This document shows positions 1 through 5,169 of a stretch of DNA of 5,169 nucleotides, one piece after another. Location of the stretch: contig DMTJ01000396.1 in assembly GCA_003477185.1 (NCBI GenBank), positions 1 to 5,169 of the forward strand, written 5' to 3'. Each line of letters opens with the position of its first letter. Positions within the stretch are counted from its first letter, which is position 1. This DNA is from Lentisphaeria bacterium (lineage in GTDB: Bacteria; Verrucomicrobiota; Lentisphaeria; JABSQK01; UBA12247). Both the position numbers and the translations under genes were made by a program. The notes below the pieces were generated by a model, which worked only from the letters and a program-made list of their open reading frames with translations, had not been told where the DNA came from and ran no database searches.

Positions 1-1662
1 GGCCCAACTCCTGCTGATGTGCTGATCGTCGGTGCTGAGAGCGATGATCCGCGTACCCGCGTCGAAGCCATCATCGCCGCAGTGCGTCAAAAGAACGTTG
101 CCGCGGCGGACGCGATCGCGAAGAGCCTGGGACATGAAGATCCGGTGATTGCGCACACCGCTTTTCGTGGACTGGCCCAACTCGCTACGCCTGAACCAGC
201 ACTGGCTATTCTGGATGATGCGGCCAGCAGTGATGCGCAACGCCTGGGTGCCTCACGCGCTTTGATGCGCATGCATACGAAAGGCGTTGTGCATTCGCTG
301 CTTCAGCGTCTGGATACCGCCAGCCCGGAATCGCGGCCGCATATATTCTCTGCTCTATGCCGCCTGTATCACGTGGATGGGGAGTGGAAAGGCGATTCTT
401 GGGCGACCCGCCCTGATACCCGCGGGCCCTACTATCAACCCGTGGTCTGGGCTGAATCCGCCACTATACTCAAACGGCTAAAGGCCGCGCTGTCCGCCGC
501 CGCGCCGCCCGAGGCAGCCATCTTCATTCAGGAACTGAGCCGCAACCGCATCGAGGATAACGAGGCGCTAACGCGCATCATTGACATCGCCCGGAATGAT
601 CCTGCGCACATCGCAACCGCTGTGGCGCAACTCATTCAAGCCAAGCAGATTCCCGCCGAAGCGATTCCTCTGCTGCACCGCAGTGCACGGGATGCCACTG
701 CGCCTCCGGCTGTGCTGGTGAAGACCATCACCTGTCTGCTGAAACTCCAGAATGAAGAGGTCATCGCCTCTGTATTGAGCGCGATGGCCATCTTGGATCG
801 ATCTGTGAAGGGTGCAATTCACCTAAATCCTGGTCGTGATGTTTTCATCAACCATAAGTCGCTGGACGGCTCGCTTGACGAGCTGGTCGAATTTGCCCAT
901 GGTGACCTGAAGCAATCGGAGACGCAATGGGCAATCGGGGCTTTGCTGAAACTCGCCGAAAGCAAGGGCGTGAGTGTTGAAGCGCAAGCCGTGGCTCGGG
1001 AGGAAATTGATCTCGCCTGGCACGATACGGATCGTCGTGCGCTGCTGATCGTCTGGGCCCGCATCATTCGGAACCACTACTTGGATGCCCGCATTGCGGT
1101 TGCCTTGACTGACCCTTCAGCTGCGGTGGCCGATCAGGCTGCAATCTCTGTCCGACACTTGAAAATCCAGCTGCCCGGCGCGGACAAAACGCCCAAAATT
1201 GGTGATTTGACAGTCGAACAGGCCCTCGCCCAAGTCAGCTCGTTCAAAGGGAGCTCTGCGCTGGGGGAAGCCGTCTTCATCAAAGCAGCCTGCATGACCT
1301 GCCACACGGTTAGCCCAGACCAGACACCCAAAGGGCCTTATCTGGGGAGCATCGCCAACATCTATCGCCGTGACGAACTGGCCAAAGCAATTCTCGAGCC
1401 CAACGCAAGTATCGCCCAAGGGTTTGCCTCTCACATCTTGACCTTAAAGGACAATAGGGTATTGATGGGGTTCATTACCAAAGAGTCCGCGGACCAAGTC
1501 ACGCTCCGTGATATGGCCAGCCAGGAACACATAATCACAAAGAGTGACATTTCACAACGCAACTCCCTGCCGACGTCCATGATGCCCCCCGGCCTTATGA
1601 ACGCATTCACCATCAAGGAATTCGCCTCGATCTTGGATTACATCGAATCGTTATCAAAATGA
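1..1662 (+). CDS. PVC-type HEAT-repeat / c-type heme-binding protein, C-terminal part (5' end outside window)
   Basis: The frame is open from base 1, so the true start lies upstream; the GTG at base 19 is only an internal valine. 553 codons are visible, ending in TGA. Residues about 5-120 and 165-400 are alanine/leucine-rich helical repeats of HEAT type, probably a protein-binding scaffold. Residues 129-145 carry WKGDSWATRPDTRGPYY, a block I recognise from the large PVC heme proteins. Residues about 422-551 match the 'putative heme-binding domain, Pirellula/Verrucomicrobium type' (TIGR02603): GEAVF, then CMTCH (431-435) for covalent c-heme attachment and proximal His, then GPYLG, ILEPNASIAQGF, and SMMPPGLM (526-533), which probably supplies the distal Met. 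Such proteins are exported, often begin with a sugar-dehydrogenase-like propeller, and are thought to carry electrons from periplasmic oxidations. The propeller and signal peptide would be upstream and are not visible. The domain call is firm; substrate and partner are unknown. Confidence 0.93.
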   Translation, partial: GPTPADVLIVGAESDDPRTRVEAIIAAVRQKNVAAADAIAKSLGHEDPVIAHTAFRGLAQLATPEPALAILDDAASSDAQRLGASRALMRMHTKGVVHSLLQRLDTASPESRPHIFSALCRLYHVDGEWKGDSWATRPDTRGPYYQPVVWAESATILKRLKAALSAAAPPEAAIFIQELSRNRIEDNEALTRIIDIARNDPAHIATAVAQLIQAKQIPAEAIPLLHRSARDATAPPAVLVKTITCLLKLQNEEVIASVLSAMAILDRSVKGAIHLNPGRDVFINHKSLDGSLDELVEFAHGDLKQSETQWAIGALLKLAESKGVSVEAQAVAREEIDLAWHDTDRRALLIVWARIIRNHYLDARIAVALTDPSAAVADQAAISVRHLKIQLPGADKTPKIGDLTVEQALAQVSSFKGSSALGEAVFIKAACMTCHTVSPDQTPKGPYLGSIANIYRRDELAKAILEPNASIAQGFASHILTLKDNRVLMGFITKESADQVTLRDMASQEHIITKSDISQRNSLPTSMMPPGLMNAFTIKEFASILDYIESLSK

Positions 1663-1689
1663 TACGCCCCCTAACAGCTAGTGGCTAAA

Positions 1690-1706
1690 CTCGCACCTAC
1701 TGCGAG
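1690..1706. other. Small hairpin between the heme gene and the thuA-like gene
   Basis: CTCGCA, a five-base loop CCTAC, then TGCGAG form a perfect 6-bp stem in the 81-base gap. No T-run follows, so it is not a standard intrinsic terminator, which fits co-transcription of the two flanking genes. It could be an mRNA processing or stability element or simply chance. Confidence 0.3.
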
Positions 1707-1743
1707 CGGCCCTTCTGGCGCCCCAAAAACAAAGAGTAAGAAC

Positions 1744-2502
1744 ATGAAACGACGCACAAACTTCGCATCCGCCTGTCTGGTTCTCGCACTGGCACTCACG
1801 GCTTCTGTATACGCAGAAGAGCCGCTCAAAGTATTGCTGGTTACCGGTGAAAAGCATCACGACTACGAAAACCAGAAGGCCATCCTGAGTAAAGGCGTCA
1901 GTGAACGCATTCCCAGCGAGTGGACGATTTGGCATCACAAGACCGCGGAAGCCGCGAAGCAAGCAATGAGCGTAGAGGGTTGGGCCGATGCCTTCGATGT
2001 GGTGGTCTACAATATTTGCCACGCAGTGGAGAAGGACAAAGCCTTTGTGGATGCGCTCTGCAAGACACACCACGCAGGCAAGCCGGCCGTAGCGATTCAC
2101 TGCACGATGCATTCCTATCACTTCACCATTGCGGGCAAAGAGGGCGAGAAGGAATGGAACCGCCTGCTGGGCGCTTACTCAAGGCGTCACGGAGCGCACA
2201 AACCGATCACCGTGAAGAAGACCGTGGTGGACCATCCTGCGACCAAGGAGATGCCAGCAGAATGGGCGACGACGCAAGGCGAACTCTATGTGTTGAAGAA
2301 GCTCTACGACACGACGACTGTGCTCGCGTACGGTGATGCGGGCTACAAAGAGGGGCAGCAACCAGTGATCTGGCTCAATCGCTACGGTGCCGGACGTATA
2401 TTTTGCACCACCCTGGGCCATCATAACTCTACGATGGAGCGTCCCGAGTACCTCGACATGATTTCCAAAGGCATCAAGTGGGCAGCCGGAAAAGATAAAT
2501 AG
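1744..2502 (+). CDS. Secreted ThuA-like domain protein
   Basis: 252 residues. Residues 1-24 form a type I signal peptide: basic MKRR, hydrophobic core CLVLALALTA, predicted cleavage after VYA before EEP. The mature part is one ThuA-like domain (PF06283, a class I glutamine-amidotransferase-like fold). Visible family motifs are the first strand LKVLLVTGEKHHDYENQ (28-44), IHCTMHSYH (118-126), WNRLLGAYSRRHG, a DHPATKEMPAEW block, GELYVLKKLY, and GRIFCTTLGHHNS near 217-229. ThuA was named for trehalose/sucrose use in rhizobia; the biochemical role of secreted PVC members is not settled, and a part in sugar catabolism is inference. The ATG at 1744 is chosen because the signal peptide begins exactly there; the in-frame GTG at 1681 would bury it behind 21 polar residues. 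The ribosome-binding site is weak (AGAGTAAG). It lies 81 bases after the heme gene on the same strand, probably in one transcript. Confidence 0.9.
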   Translation: MKRRTNFASACLVLALALTASVYAEEPLKVLLVTGEKHHDYENQKAILSKGVSERIPSEWTIWHHKTAEAAKQAMSVEGWADAFDVVVYNICHAVEKDKAFVDALCKTHHAGKPAVAIHCTMHSYHFTIAGKEGEKEWNRLLGAYSRRHGAHKPITVKKTVVDHPATKEMPAEWATTQGELYVLKKLYDTTTVLAYGDAGYKEGQQPVIWLNRYGAGRIFCTTLGHHNSTMERPEYLDMISKGIKWAAGKDK

Positions 2503-2519
2503 AGAAGCAGACCGTCTAC

Positions 2520-2545
2520 CATAGAATAGCCATGGCCATTCTATG
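2520..2545. repeat. 26-bp near-perfect palindrome just after the thuA-like gene
   Basis: Arms CATAGAAT and ATTCTATG flank the perfect core GCCATGGC; only the A/C pair at 2528/2537 breaks symmetry. It starts 17 bases after the stop codon. As RNA it would fold into an 11-position stem with one mismatch, but no T-run follows, so it does not look like a classic terminator. A 10-bp palindrome, GCCTGCAGGC (2545-2554), abuts it. It could be an mRNA 3'-end stabiliser, a protein-binding site, or the edge of the larger repeat-like block. Confidence 0.7.
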
Positions 2546-2724
2546 CCTGCAGGCCGCCTGTATCCCTGGCGGACCGGCTGGCAGAAGAGCCACCCGGGTC
2601 CGAGAGCTACGTGCCTCTTTGGCTGCGCATGGGGGGGCGCCTTCACCGCCTCCTGCGTGGTGCCTGAACTCTTGGATAGCGACGATTTTTCGCGGCGCTA
2701 CTACCACGCCAGCCCTGCAGGCCG
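2546..2724 (+). repeat. Direct repeat pair CCTGCAGGCCG (2546-2556 and 2714-2724)
   Basis: Eleven identical bases occur just inside each end of the palindromic block, 168 bp apart, and both copies are followed within a few bases by CTGT. Each contains the 8-bp palindrome CCTGCAGG. They may mark the termini of an inserted repeat or be paired binding sites. Confidence 0.5.
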
Positions 2725-2726
2725 TA

Positions 2727-2738
2727 CTGTTATAACAG
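2727..2738. repeat. Perfect 12-bp palindrome CTGTTATAACAG
   Basis: Exactly self-complementary and AT-rich at its centre, unlike the GC-rich DNA around it. It marks the right end of the candidate element. It could also be an operator for a dimeric regulator of the ORF starting at 2875, but nothing in the sequence ties it to one. Confidence 0.5.
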
Positions 2739-2761
2739 GCATGGAAGGGCAAGTGGTTGGA

Positions 2762-2779
2762 GCTGGCTTCGGAGCCGGC
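2762..2779 (+). other. GC-rich hairpin
   Basis: GCTGGCT, loop TCGG, then AGCCGGC form a 7-bp stem with one G-T wobble. No T-run follows, so intrinsic termination is unlikely. It lies between the palindromic block and the next ribosome-binding site, in a stretch (2739-2860) where I see no convincing gene. Confidence 0.35.
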
Positions 2780-2848
2780 ACGATTGAACAGGAGATGGAT
2801 CGACGGCGTGCGAAAAGAGCCGCAAACCGCCGTGAAGCCGGCCGATAG

Positions 2849-2989
2849 GTCGCTCAATTCGAGAAGGAGTTTGAATGGCTCAGGCAGAGCCAGAAGCAGA
2901 CGAAGGTGATCGCGGCCGTTTGTCTGCTGAGTATACTTCTGCTGCTGTGCATGCGGAAGCGGTGGAGGCAAAGACGCGCTTCCCAATAG
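2849..2989 (+). other. Cryptic hydrophobic (signal-peptide- or TM-like) segment in the frame offset from the 2875 ORF
   Basis: Reading codons from 2849 (just after TAG 2846-2848) to TAG 2987-2989 gives a stretch with basic residues, the hydrophobic core KVIAAVCLLSILLLLC (2903-2950), then MRKRWRQRR. There is no ATG, GTG or TTG placed with a ribosome-binding site to begin this frame. The overlapping ORF read from the well-marked ATG at 2875 is polar here, but soon reads VHAEAVEAKT, which resembles a signal-peptide cleavage region. This suggests the original gene passed through the hydrophobic frame and has since suffered two small offsetting indels. Alternatively it is a chance hydrophobic frame. 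Confidence 0.3.
2864..2869 (+). promoter_or_regulatory. Strong Shine-Dalgarno (AAGGAG) for the ATG at 2875
   Basis: AAGGAG sits five bases before ATG 2875, the best ribosome-binding site in the window. A TGA in the same frame (2872-2874) directly precedes the ATG, so translation in this frame cannot come from upstream. This supports a real gene start here even though the downstream ORF looks damaged. Confidence 0.65.
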
Positions 2990-3486
2990 TGGAGCGTAAT
3001 AGCCACGAGCCCGCTGCCAAATGCCGAGTTCCCAAGCTACACCTCATGACCGCCTTCTCCCACGGCCGTGGCGACGAGCGCGCCATCCTCTCCACCTTCC
3101 CCCAAGCCCCCCGTGTCGATGCACTGATCATCGTGAATTTGGATACCCCGGACGATCTGCTGGCCGAGATTGCCAGCGATCCATTGCCGGTCATCTCGAT
3201 CGATCGGCCTGCCCTGGAGCACGGACTGCCCGCAGGCTCGGTGCTGGACAACGGCTTGTTCCACATGAATAATCTCGTGGCTCCCACATTCCTAGCCTAT
3301 GCCAGAGACGACAAAGTATGCACTGGCGACAAGGCATATGAAAAAGCGCTGCGAGAGGCAAGCGTCTCAACACACATCGAACTCTACGAAAAGGGCGGCC
3401 ATGCCCTGGCCGGCGTCAACTGGTTCCCGGTCTGCGAAACTTGGCTCCAAGAACAGAAACTGGTCGGGACCAATGGCAAGAGGTAG
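2875..3486 (+). pseudogene. Chimeric or decayed ORF: LacI-type sensor-like segment joined to an alpha/beta-hydrolase C-terminus
   Basis: 203 codons ending in TAG. Residues 1-55 are polar and unrecognised. Residues about 60-130 resemble part of a periplasmic-binding-protein-like domain of LacI-type regulators: GDERAILSTF, RVDALIIVN (80-88), LLAEIASDPLPVISIDRP (to 112), and SVLDNG (122-127). In that family this leads on to a conserved GH-containing helix, which is missing. From about residue 136 the text switches to the end of an alpha/beta hydrolase: APTFLAYARDDKV with the acid Asp region (145-146), YEKALREASVSTHIELYEKGGHA with the likely catalytic His at 176, then WFPVCETWLQEQKL. The GxSxG nucleophile and most of the fold are absent and no DNA-binding helix-turn-helix is present, so neither activity is expected. 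The apparent join is near 3270-3285. A deletion fusing two genes or a multiply damaged hydrolase would explain it; a functional short novel protein is less likely. It converges on the AraC gene. Confidence 0.55.
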
Positions 3487-3526
3487 CGCATCCTGACTCA
3501 AGACTAAGACAATGCAGCCGGAAGAA

Positions 3527-3567
3527 TGCGGCGAGCCGCCCGCAGTCCCAGCCTGTTAGAATAGGCT
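3527..3567. terminator. Two weak hairpins between convergent genes (possible bidirectional terminator)
   Basis: The 80-base convergent gap holds TGCGG/CCGCA (3527-3531 with 3540-3544) and AGCCTGT/ATAGGCT (3550-3556 with 3561-3567, one wobble, loop TAGA). The second reaches the stop codon of the minus-strand AraC gene. Neither is followed by a T-run on either strand, so intrinsic termination is unproven and position is the main argument. Confidence 0.3.
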
Positions 3568-4430
3568 TACTCCCCGCGTAATTGCGAGGGCGACGAGCCT
3601 GTCCATTTGTGGTAAGCCTTGGAAAAGGAACTGGCTGTATTGTAGCCGACACTGCGGGCGATCAGATCAAGAGTCTGATCGGTTCCGACCAGTAAATCAG
3701 TAGCGCGCTGAATGCGGAGAAAGGTCAAATGCTTCATCGGACTGCGCCCAAGATGCTTCTGGCACATACGCCGAAAGTGCTCCGGACTCATACTTGCCTG
3801 ACTTGAAATCCCATCTAGATCCCAGGCCGCGTCCAAGCGTCCCTGAACCACTTCCCAGGCGCGCCATAGGCGATTGTCATGCTGCCGCGGCCCCGCAAAA
3901 CTCAGGACATACTGGTGAACCAATTCGACCCAATGATGCATGAGGCTGGGGTTTGCGTCCCCGGCCGTCGCTTCGCGCAATCCTTCGATCGCAAACGCAA
4001 TCGCCCGTCCTTTGAACGGCCCGGTCATCGGTGAGGTCGCTGTTGCCACCGGCACCATCGTATCTGGCTCAAGGTAGCGGACCCAATAGAAGTGCCAAGG
4101 CTTGCCTGGTGCCGCCCGGATCGCATTGGGATAACGCGGTGGCAACAGACAGCCGTTTCCCGCTTGAATCCGTTTCCACACACCGTCGACCAAGATCTCG
4201 CCTTCACCGGCCACGCAGGCCATAAAGAAGGTCCCCGATTGCCGCAGTCGCACCACCTGAAACGGATGGTGCGCATTCATCTCGCCCGCGTGAATGATCT
4301 GGTGGCGCAATAGCTGATCGCAGACTGGCTCATCCGCCAACCACGCGGCCGCCTCGGCCATATCGGCCCGTACGGCCTTGTAGCGCGTCTTCGCACCCAG
4401 TGTATGAATTGTGGCTAAATGTTCCGGCAT
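3567..4430 (-). CDS. AraC-family transcriptional regulator with N-terminal cupin-like sensor domain
   Basis: 287 residues, ending in TAA. Residues about 55-125 form a beta-rich cupin-like sensor (AraC-type ligand-binding), with VAGEGEILVDGVWKRIQAGNG then LLPPRYPNAIRAAPGKPWHFYWVRYL. Residues about 190-285 are the double helix-turn-helix domain: first HTH near 204-225 (DLDGISSQASMSPEHFRRMC), linker GRSPMKHLTFLRIQRATDLL, second HTH near 252-275 (TLDLIARSVGYNTASSFSKAYHKW), closing GSSPSQLR as in the family consensus. The ATG at 4430 is preferred over the in-frame GTG at 4451 because GGAAGAGG sits seven bases upstream of it, while the GTG has only a T-run before it. Such regulators bind a small molecule, often a sugar or its derivative, and act on direct-repeat sites. 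It is divergent from the TIM-barrel gene across a 217-base spacer holding 21-bp-spaced repeats, so that gene is the likely target. The ligand is unknown. Confidence 0.93.
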   Translation of the reverse strand: MPEHLATIHTLGAKTRYKAVRADMAEAAAWLADEPVCDQLLRHQIIHAGEMNAHHPFQVVRLRQSGTFFMACVAGEGEILVDGVWKRIQAGNGCLLPPRYPNAIRAAPGKPWHFYWVRYLEPDTMVPVATATSPMTGPFKGRAIAFAIEGLREATAGDANPSLMHHWVELVHQYVLSFAGPRQHDNRLWRAWEVVQGRLDAAWDLDGISSQASMSPEHFRRMCQKHLGRSPMKHLTFLRIQRATDLLVGTDQTLDLIARSVGYNTASSFSKAYHKWTGSSPSQLRGE

Positions 4431-4437
4431 CTGCCTG

Positions 4438-4445
4438 CCTCTTCC
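4438..4445 (-). promoter_or_regulatory. Shine-Dalgarno deciding the AraC-regulator start
   Basis: On the minus strand GGAAGAGG lies seven bases before ATG 4430. It decides between this ATG and the GTG 21 bases further upstream, which has no such site. Confidence 0.6.
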
Positions 4446-4534
4446 GGTCACAAAAAAGCTCTGAATCTACCGCACGCTCCGCTCCCATGCCACTTTGCAT
4501 AACACTCACGCCGCCCCGATTGGACTCGAGAAAA

Positions 4535-4566
4535 GTGGATCTAGGCCACACTCTCGTGGATCTGGG
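4535..4566 (+). promoter_or_regulatory. Predicted AraC-type operator: two direct half-sites GTGGATCTRGG
   Basis: GTGGATCTAGG (4535-4545) and GTGGATCTGGG (4556-4566) match at 10 of 11 positions and start exactly 21 bp apart, two helical turns, so both face the same side of the DNA. AraC-family proteins are known to bind direct-repeat half-sites at about this spacing, with the promoter-proximal site next to or overlapping the -35 box. Here the proximal repeat ends four bases before the predicted -35. Assignment to the adjacent regulator is inference. Confidence 0.6.
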
Positions 4567-4570
4567 AAAA

Positions 4571-4598
4571 TTGGCACGTCACGAAAACGGCGTATAAG
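4571..4598 (+). promoter_or_regulatory. Predicted sigma-70 promoter of the TIM-barrel gene
   Basis: TTGGCA (4571-4576, five of six to TTGACA), a 16-base spacer, then TATAAG (4593-4598, five of six to TATAAT). Transcription would start near 4605, giving a leader of about 43 bases before the ATG at 4648. The position just downstream of the direct repeats suits activation by the regulator. I found no comparably good promoter pointing the other way. Confidence 0.55.
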
Positions 4599-4637
4599 TA
4601 ATCTGTAATTTCCAGAACTCGCACGTTTGTAGCTATT

Positions 4638-4641
4638 GGAG
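4638..4641 (+). promoter_or_regulatory. Ribosome-binding site of the TIM-barrel gene
   Basis: GGAG lies six bases before ATG 4648. An out-of-frame ATG at 4643 is too close to this site, so 4648 is the supported start. Confidence 0.55.
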
Positions 4642-4647
4642 CATGAG

Positions 4648-5169
4648 ATGCCAAACCCATGGACCGGACGCGGGAATCCTTATACCCGCACCGAAATAAG
4701 TGATCGTTTCCAAGCGACACTCAAACGCGGCGAGGCCATCATTGTGGCTGGCGCGGGCTCTGGCATCTCGGCCAAGTTCATCGAGCGCGGCGGCGCCGAT
4801 ATGATTATCGTTTACAACTCAGGCCGGTTTCGCATGGCTGGCCACGGTTCAACTGCTGGACTCATGGCATACGGTGATGCCAACGCGGTCGCCATGGAGA
4901 TCGGTGAGTACGACGTTCTCCCGGTAGTTGAAGAGATACCGGTGATCTGCGGCGTGCACGCCACAGATCCACGCCGCCGCATGTGGCACTGGCTCGGCAA
5001 GGTTAAGGACATGGGCTTCAGCGGGGTCAATAACTTCCCCACGCACACCATTGTCGATGGGAACTTTCGCAAGATCCTCGAAGAAACGGGCATGGGCGTG
5101 GAAAAGGAATACGACATGATCGCCGTGGCGCGCAAGATGGACATGTTCAGCATCGTCTATGTGCACTCG
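4648..5169 (+). CDS. TIM-barrel phosphoenolpyruvate-hydrolase-like protein, N-terminal 174 residues (3' end outside window)
   Basis: The frame is open from ATG 4648 to the window edge without a stop. It matches the PEP-hydrolase-like TIM-barrel family (PF09370, COG5564), with the family blocks in order: IIVAGAGSGISAKFIERGGAD (31-51), IIVYNSGRFRMAGHGSTAGL (53-72), YGDANA (75-80), LPVVEEIPVICGVHATDP (91-108), MGFSGVNNFPT (122-132) and DGNFRKILEETGMG (137-150). Family members run to roughly 275-280 residues, so about 100 are missing. No signal peptide is present, so it should be cytosolic. In many bacteria this protein is encoded beside or fused to a UPF0261/Tm-1-like ATP-binding protein, together resembling the plant antiviral protein Tm-1; such a partner may lie just downstream. 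The family name comes from proposed phosphoenolpyruvate or related C-C/C-O chemistry, and the physiological substrate is uncertain. It is probably controlled by the divergent AraC regulator. Confidence 0.9.
   Translation, partial: MPNPWTGRGNPYTRTEISDRFQATLKRGEAIIVAGAGSGISAKFIERGGADMIIVYNSGRFRMAGHGSTAGLMAYGDANAVAMEIGEYDVLPVVEEIPVICGVHATDPRRRMWHWLGKVKDMGFSGVNNFPTHTIVDGNFRKILEETGMGVEKEYDMIAVARKMDMFSIVYVHS

Larger units (their letters stand above)
2520..2738. repeat. Palindrome-bounded, gene-free block; candidate dispersed repeat or structured element
   Basis: This fills most of the 372-base gap between the thuA-like gene and the next ORF. Its left edge is the 26-bp palindrome (2520-2545) and its right edge the perfect 12-bp palindrome CTGTTATAACAG (2727-2738). 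CCTGCAGGCCG occurs just inside both ends. The interior has further self-complementarity: ACCCGGGT (2592-2599) sits inside an imperfect stem pairing about 2580-2593 with 2611-2623, GGCGCC (2636-2641) can pair with a downstream GGTGCC, and there is a seven-G run (2631-2637). Frames are open on both strands, but the predicted peptides have low complexity and resemble no family I know. I saw no transposase, so a non-autonomous mobile repeat or structured non-coding element is an inference; copy number elsewhere cannot be judged here. Confidence 0.4.

Noticed and set aside
8..33. Possible lipoprotein signal (lipobox) in the thuA-like N-terminus at Cys11 of that protein
   Set aside because: The Cys lies at the start of the hydrophobic core and is preceded by ASA without a suitable residue at -3, so a type I signal peptide fits better. 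Coordinates here are placeholders; the residue is encoded at 1774-1776.
819..1434. Minus-strand ORFs within the heme-protein gene
   Set aside because: They overlap a continuous reading frame with clear domain content and show no start signals or family motifs.
1681..1743. Upstream in-frame GTG start for the thuA-like gene
   Set aside because: It would place 21 polar residues before an otherwise textbook signal peptide beginning at ATG 1744, has no Shine-Dalgarno, and overlaps the intergenic hairpin.
1920..2336. 138-codon plus-strand ORF inside the thuA-like gene
   Set aside because: Out of frame with a gene carrying conserved ThuA motifs over the same bases; arginine-rich shadow peptide.
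2516..2986. Long minus-strand ORF (and overlapping 2179-2646 minus, 2532-2735 and 2543-2848 plus) across the intergenic block
   Set aside because: Several frames on both strands are open because the DNA is GC-rich and stop-poor. The peptides are low-complexity, lack ribosome-binding sites and resemble no family I know, so none is called as a gene.
4431..4451. GTG start seven codons upstream for the AraC regulator
   Set aside because: There is no ribosome-binding site before it (a T-run instead), while ATG 4430 has GGAAGAGG at seven bases.
4464..4492. Possible minus-strand promoter for the AraC gene (TAGATT as -10, TGGCAT as -35)
   Set aside because: The -35 hexamer matches poorly and no better pair was found, so it is not listed as a feature.
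4812..5166. Minus-strand ORFs opposite the TIM-barrel gene
   Set aside because: They lie antisense to a strongly conserved protein-coding frame and have no recognisable features; shadows of codon structure.

Overview
The window looks like part of a bacterial chromosome from the PVC superphylum, most likely Verrucomicrobiota, Lentisphaerota or Planctomycetota. The main reason is the first gene. It ends in the Pirellula/Verrucomicrobium-type c-heme domain preceded by HEAT-like helical repeats and a WxTRPDTRGPYY block, an architecture expanded in those phyla. It is followed by a secreted ThuA-like protein, also typical of them. Base composition is moderately GC-rich throughout. I saw no tRNA, rRNA, CRISPR array or recognisable transposase. 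Phylum-level placement is inference from gene content only.

Layout. (1) Bases 1-1662 (+) hold the C-terminal 553 codons of a heme-binding HEAT-repeat protein, cut by the left window edge. (2) After an 81-base gap with a small hairpin, 1744-2502 (+) encodes a signal-peptide-bearing ThuA-like protein. The two are probably co-transcribed and belong to the secreted carbohydrate or redox metabolism common in PVC bacteria. (3) Bases 2503-2874 hold no convincing gene. They contain a striking palindrome-rich block: a 26-bp near-perfect palindrome 17 bases after the thuA-like stop, a duplicated CCTGCAGGCCG and a 12-bp perfect palindrome, together about 219 bp. This is a candidate dispersed repeat or structured element. 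(4) Bases 2875-3486 (+) hold an ORF with a good ribosome-binding site, but it looks like a chimera or wreck. Its middle resembles the ligand-binding domain of a LacI-type regulator, its end is the C-terminal third of an alpha/beta hydrolase, and a signal-peptide-like hydrophobic core lies in another frame near its start.

(5) The right-hand third is a divergent regulator/target pair. A 287-residue AraC-family regulator (3567-4430, minus strand) is separated by 217 bases from a plus-strand gene starting at 4648, which runs off the right edge. That gene encodes a TIM-barrel protein of the phosphoenolpyruvate-hydrolase-like family (PF09370, bacterial relatives of part of the plant Tm-1 protein). 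The spacer holds two 11-bp direct repeats (GTGGATCTRGG) exactly 21 bp apart. They lie just upstream of a near-consensus sigma-70 promoter (TTGGCA, 16 bp, TATAAG), the geometry expected when an AraC-type regulator activates the TIM-barrel gene.

The strongest candidates for something not yet described are the palindromic block at 2520-2738, the chimeric ORF beside it, and the predicted AraC operator controlling a TIM-barrel/Tm-1-like locus.
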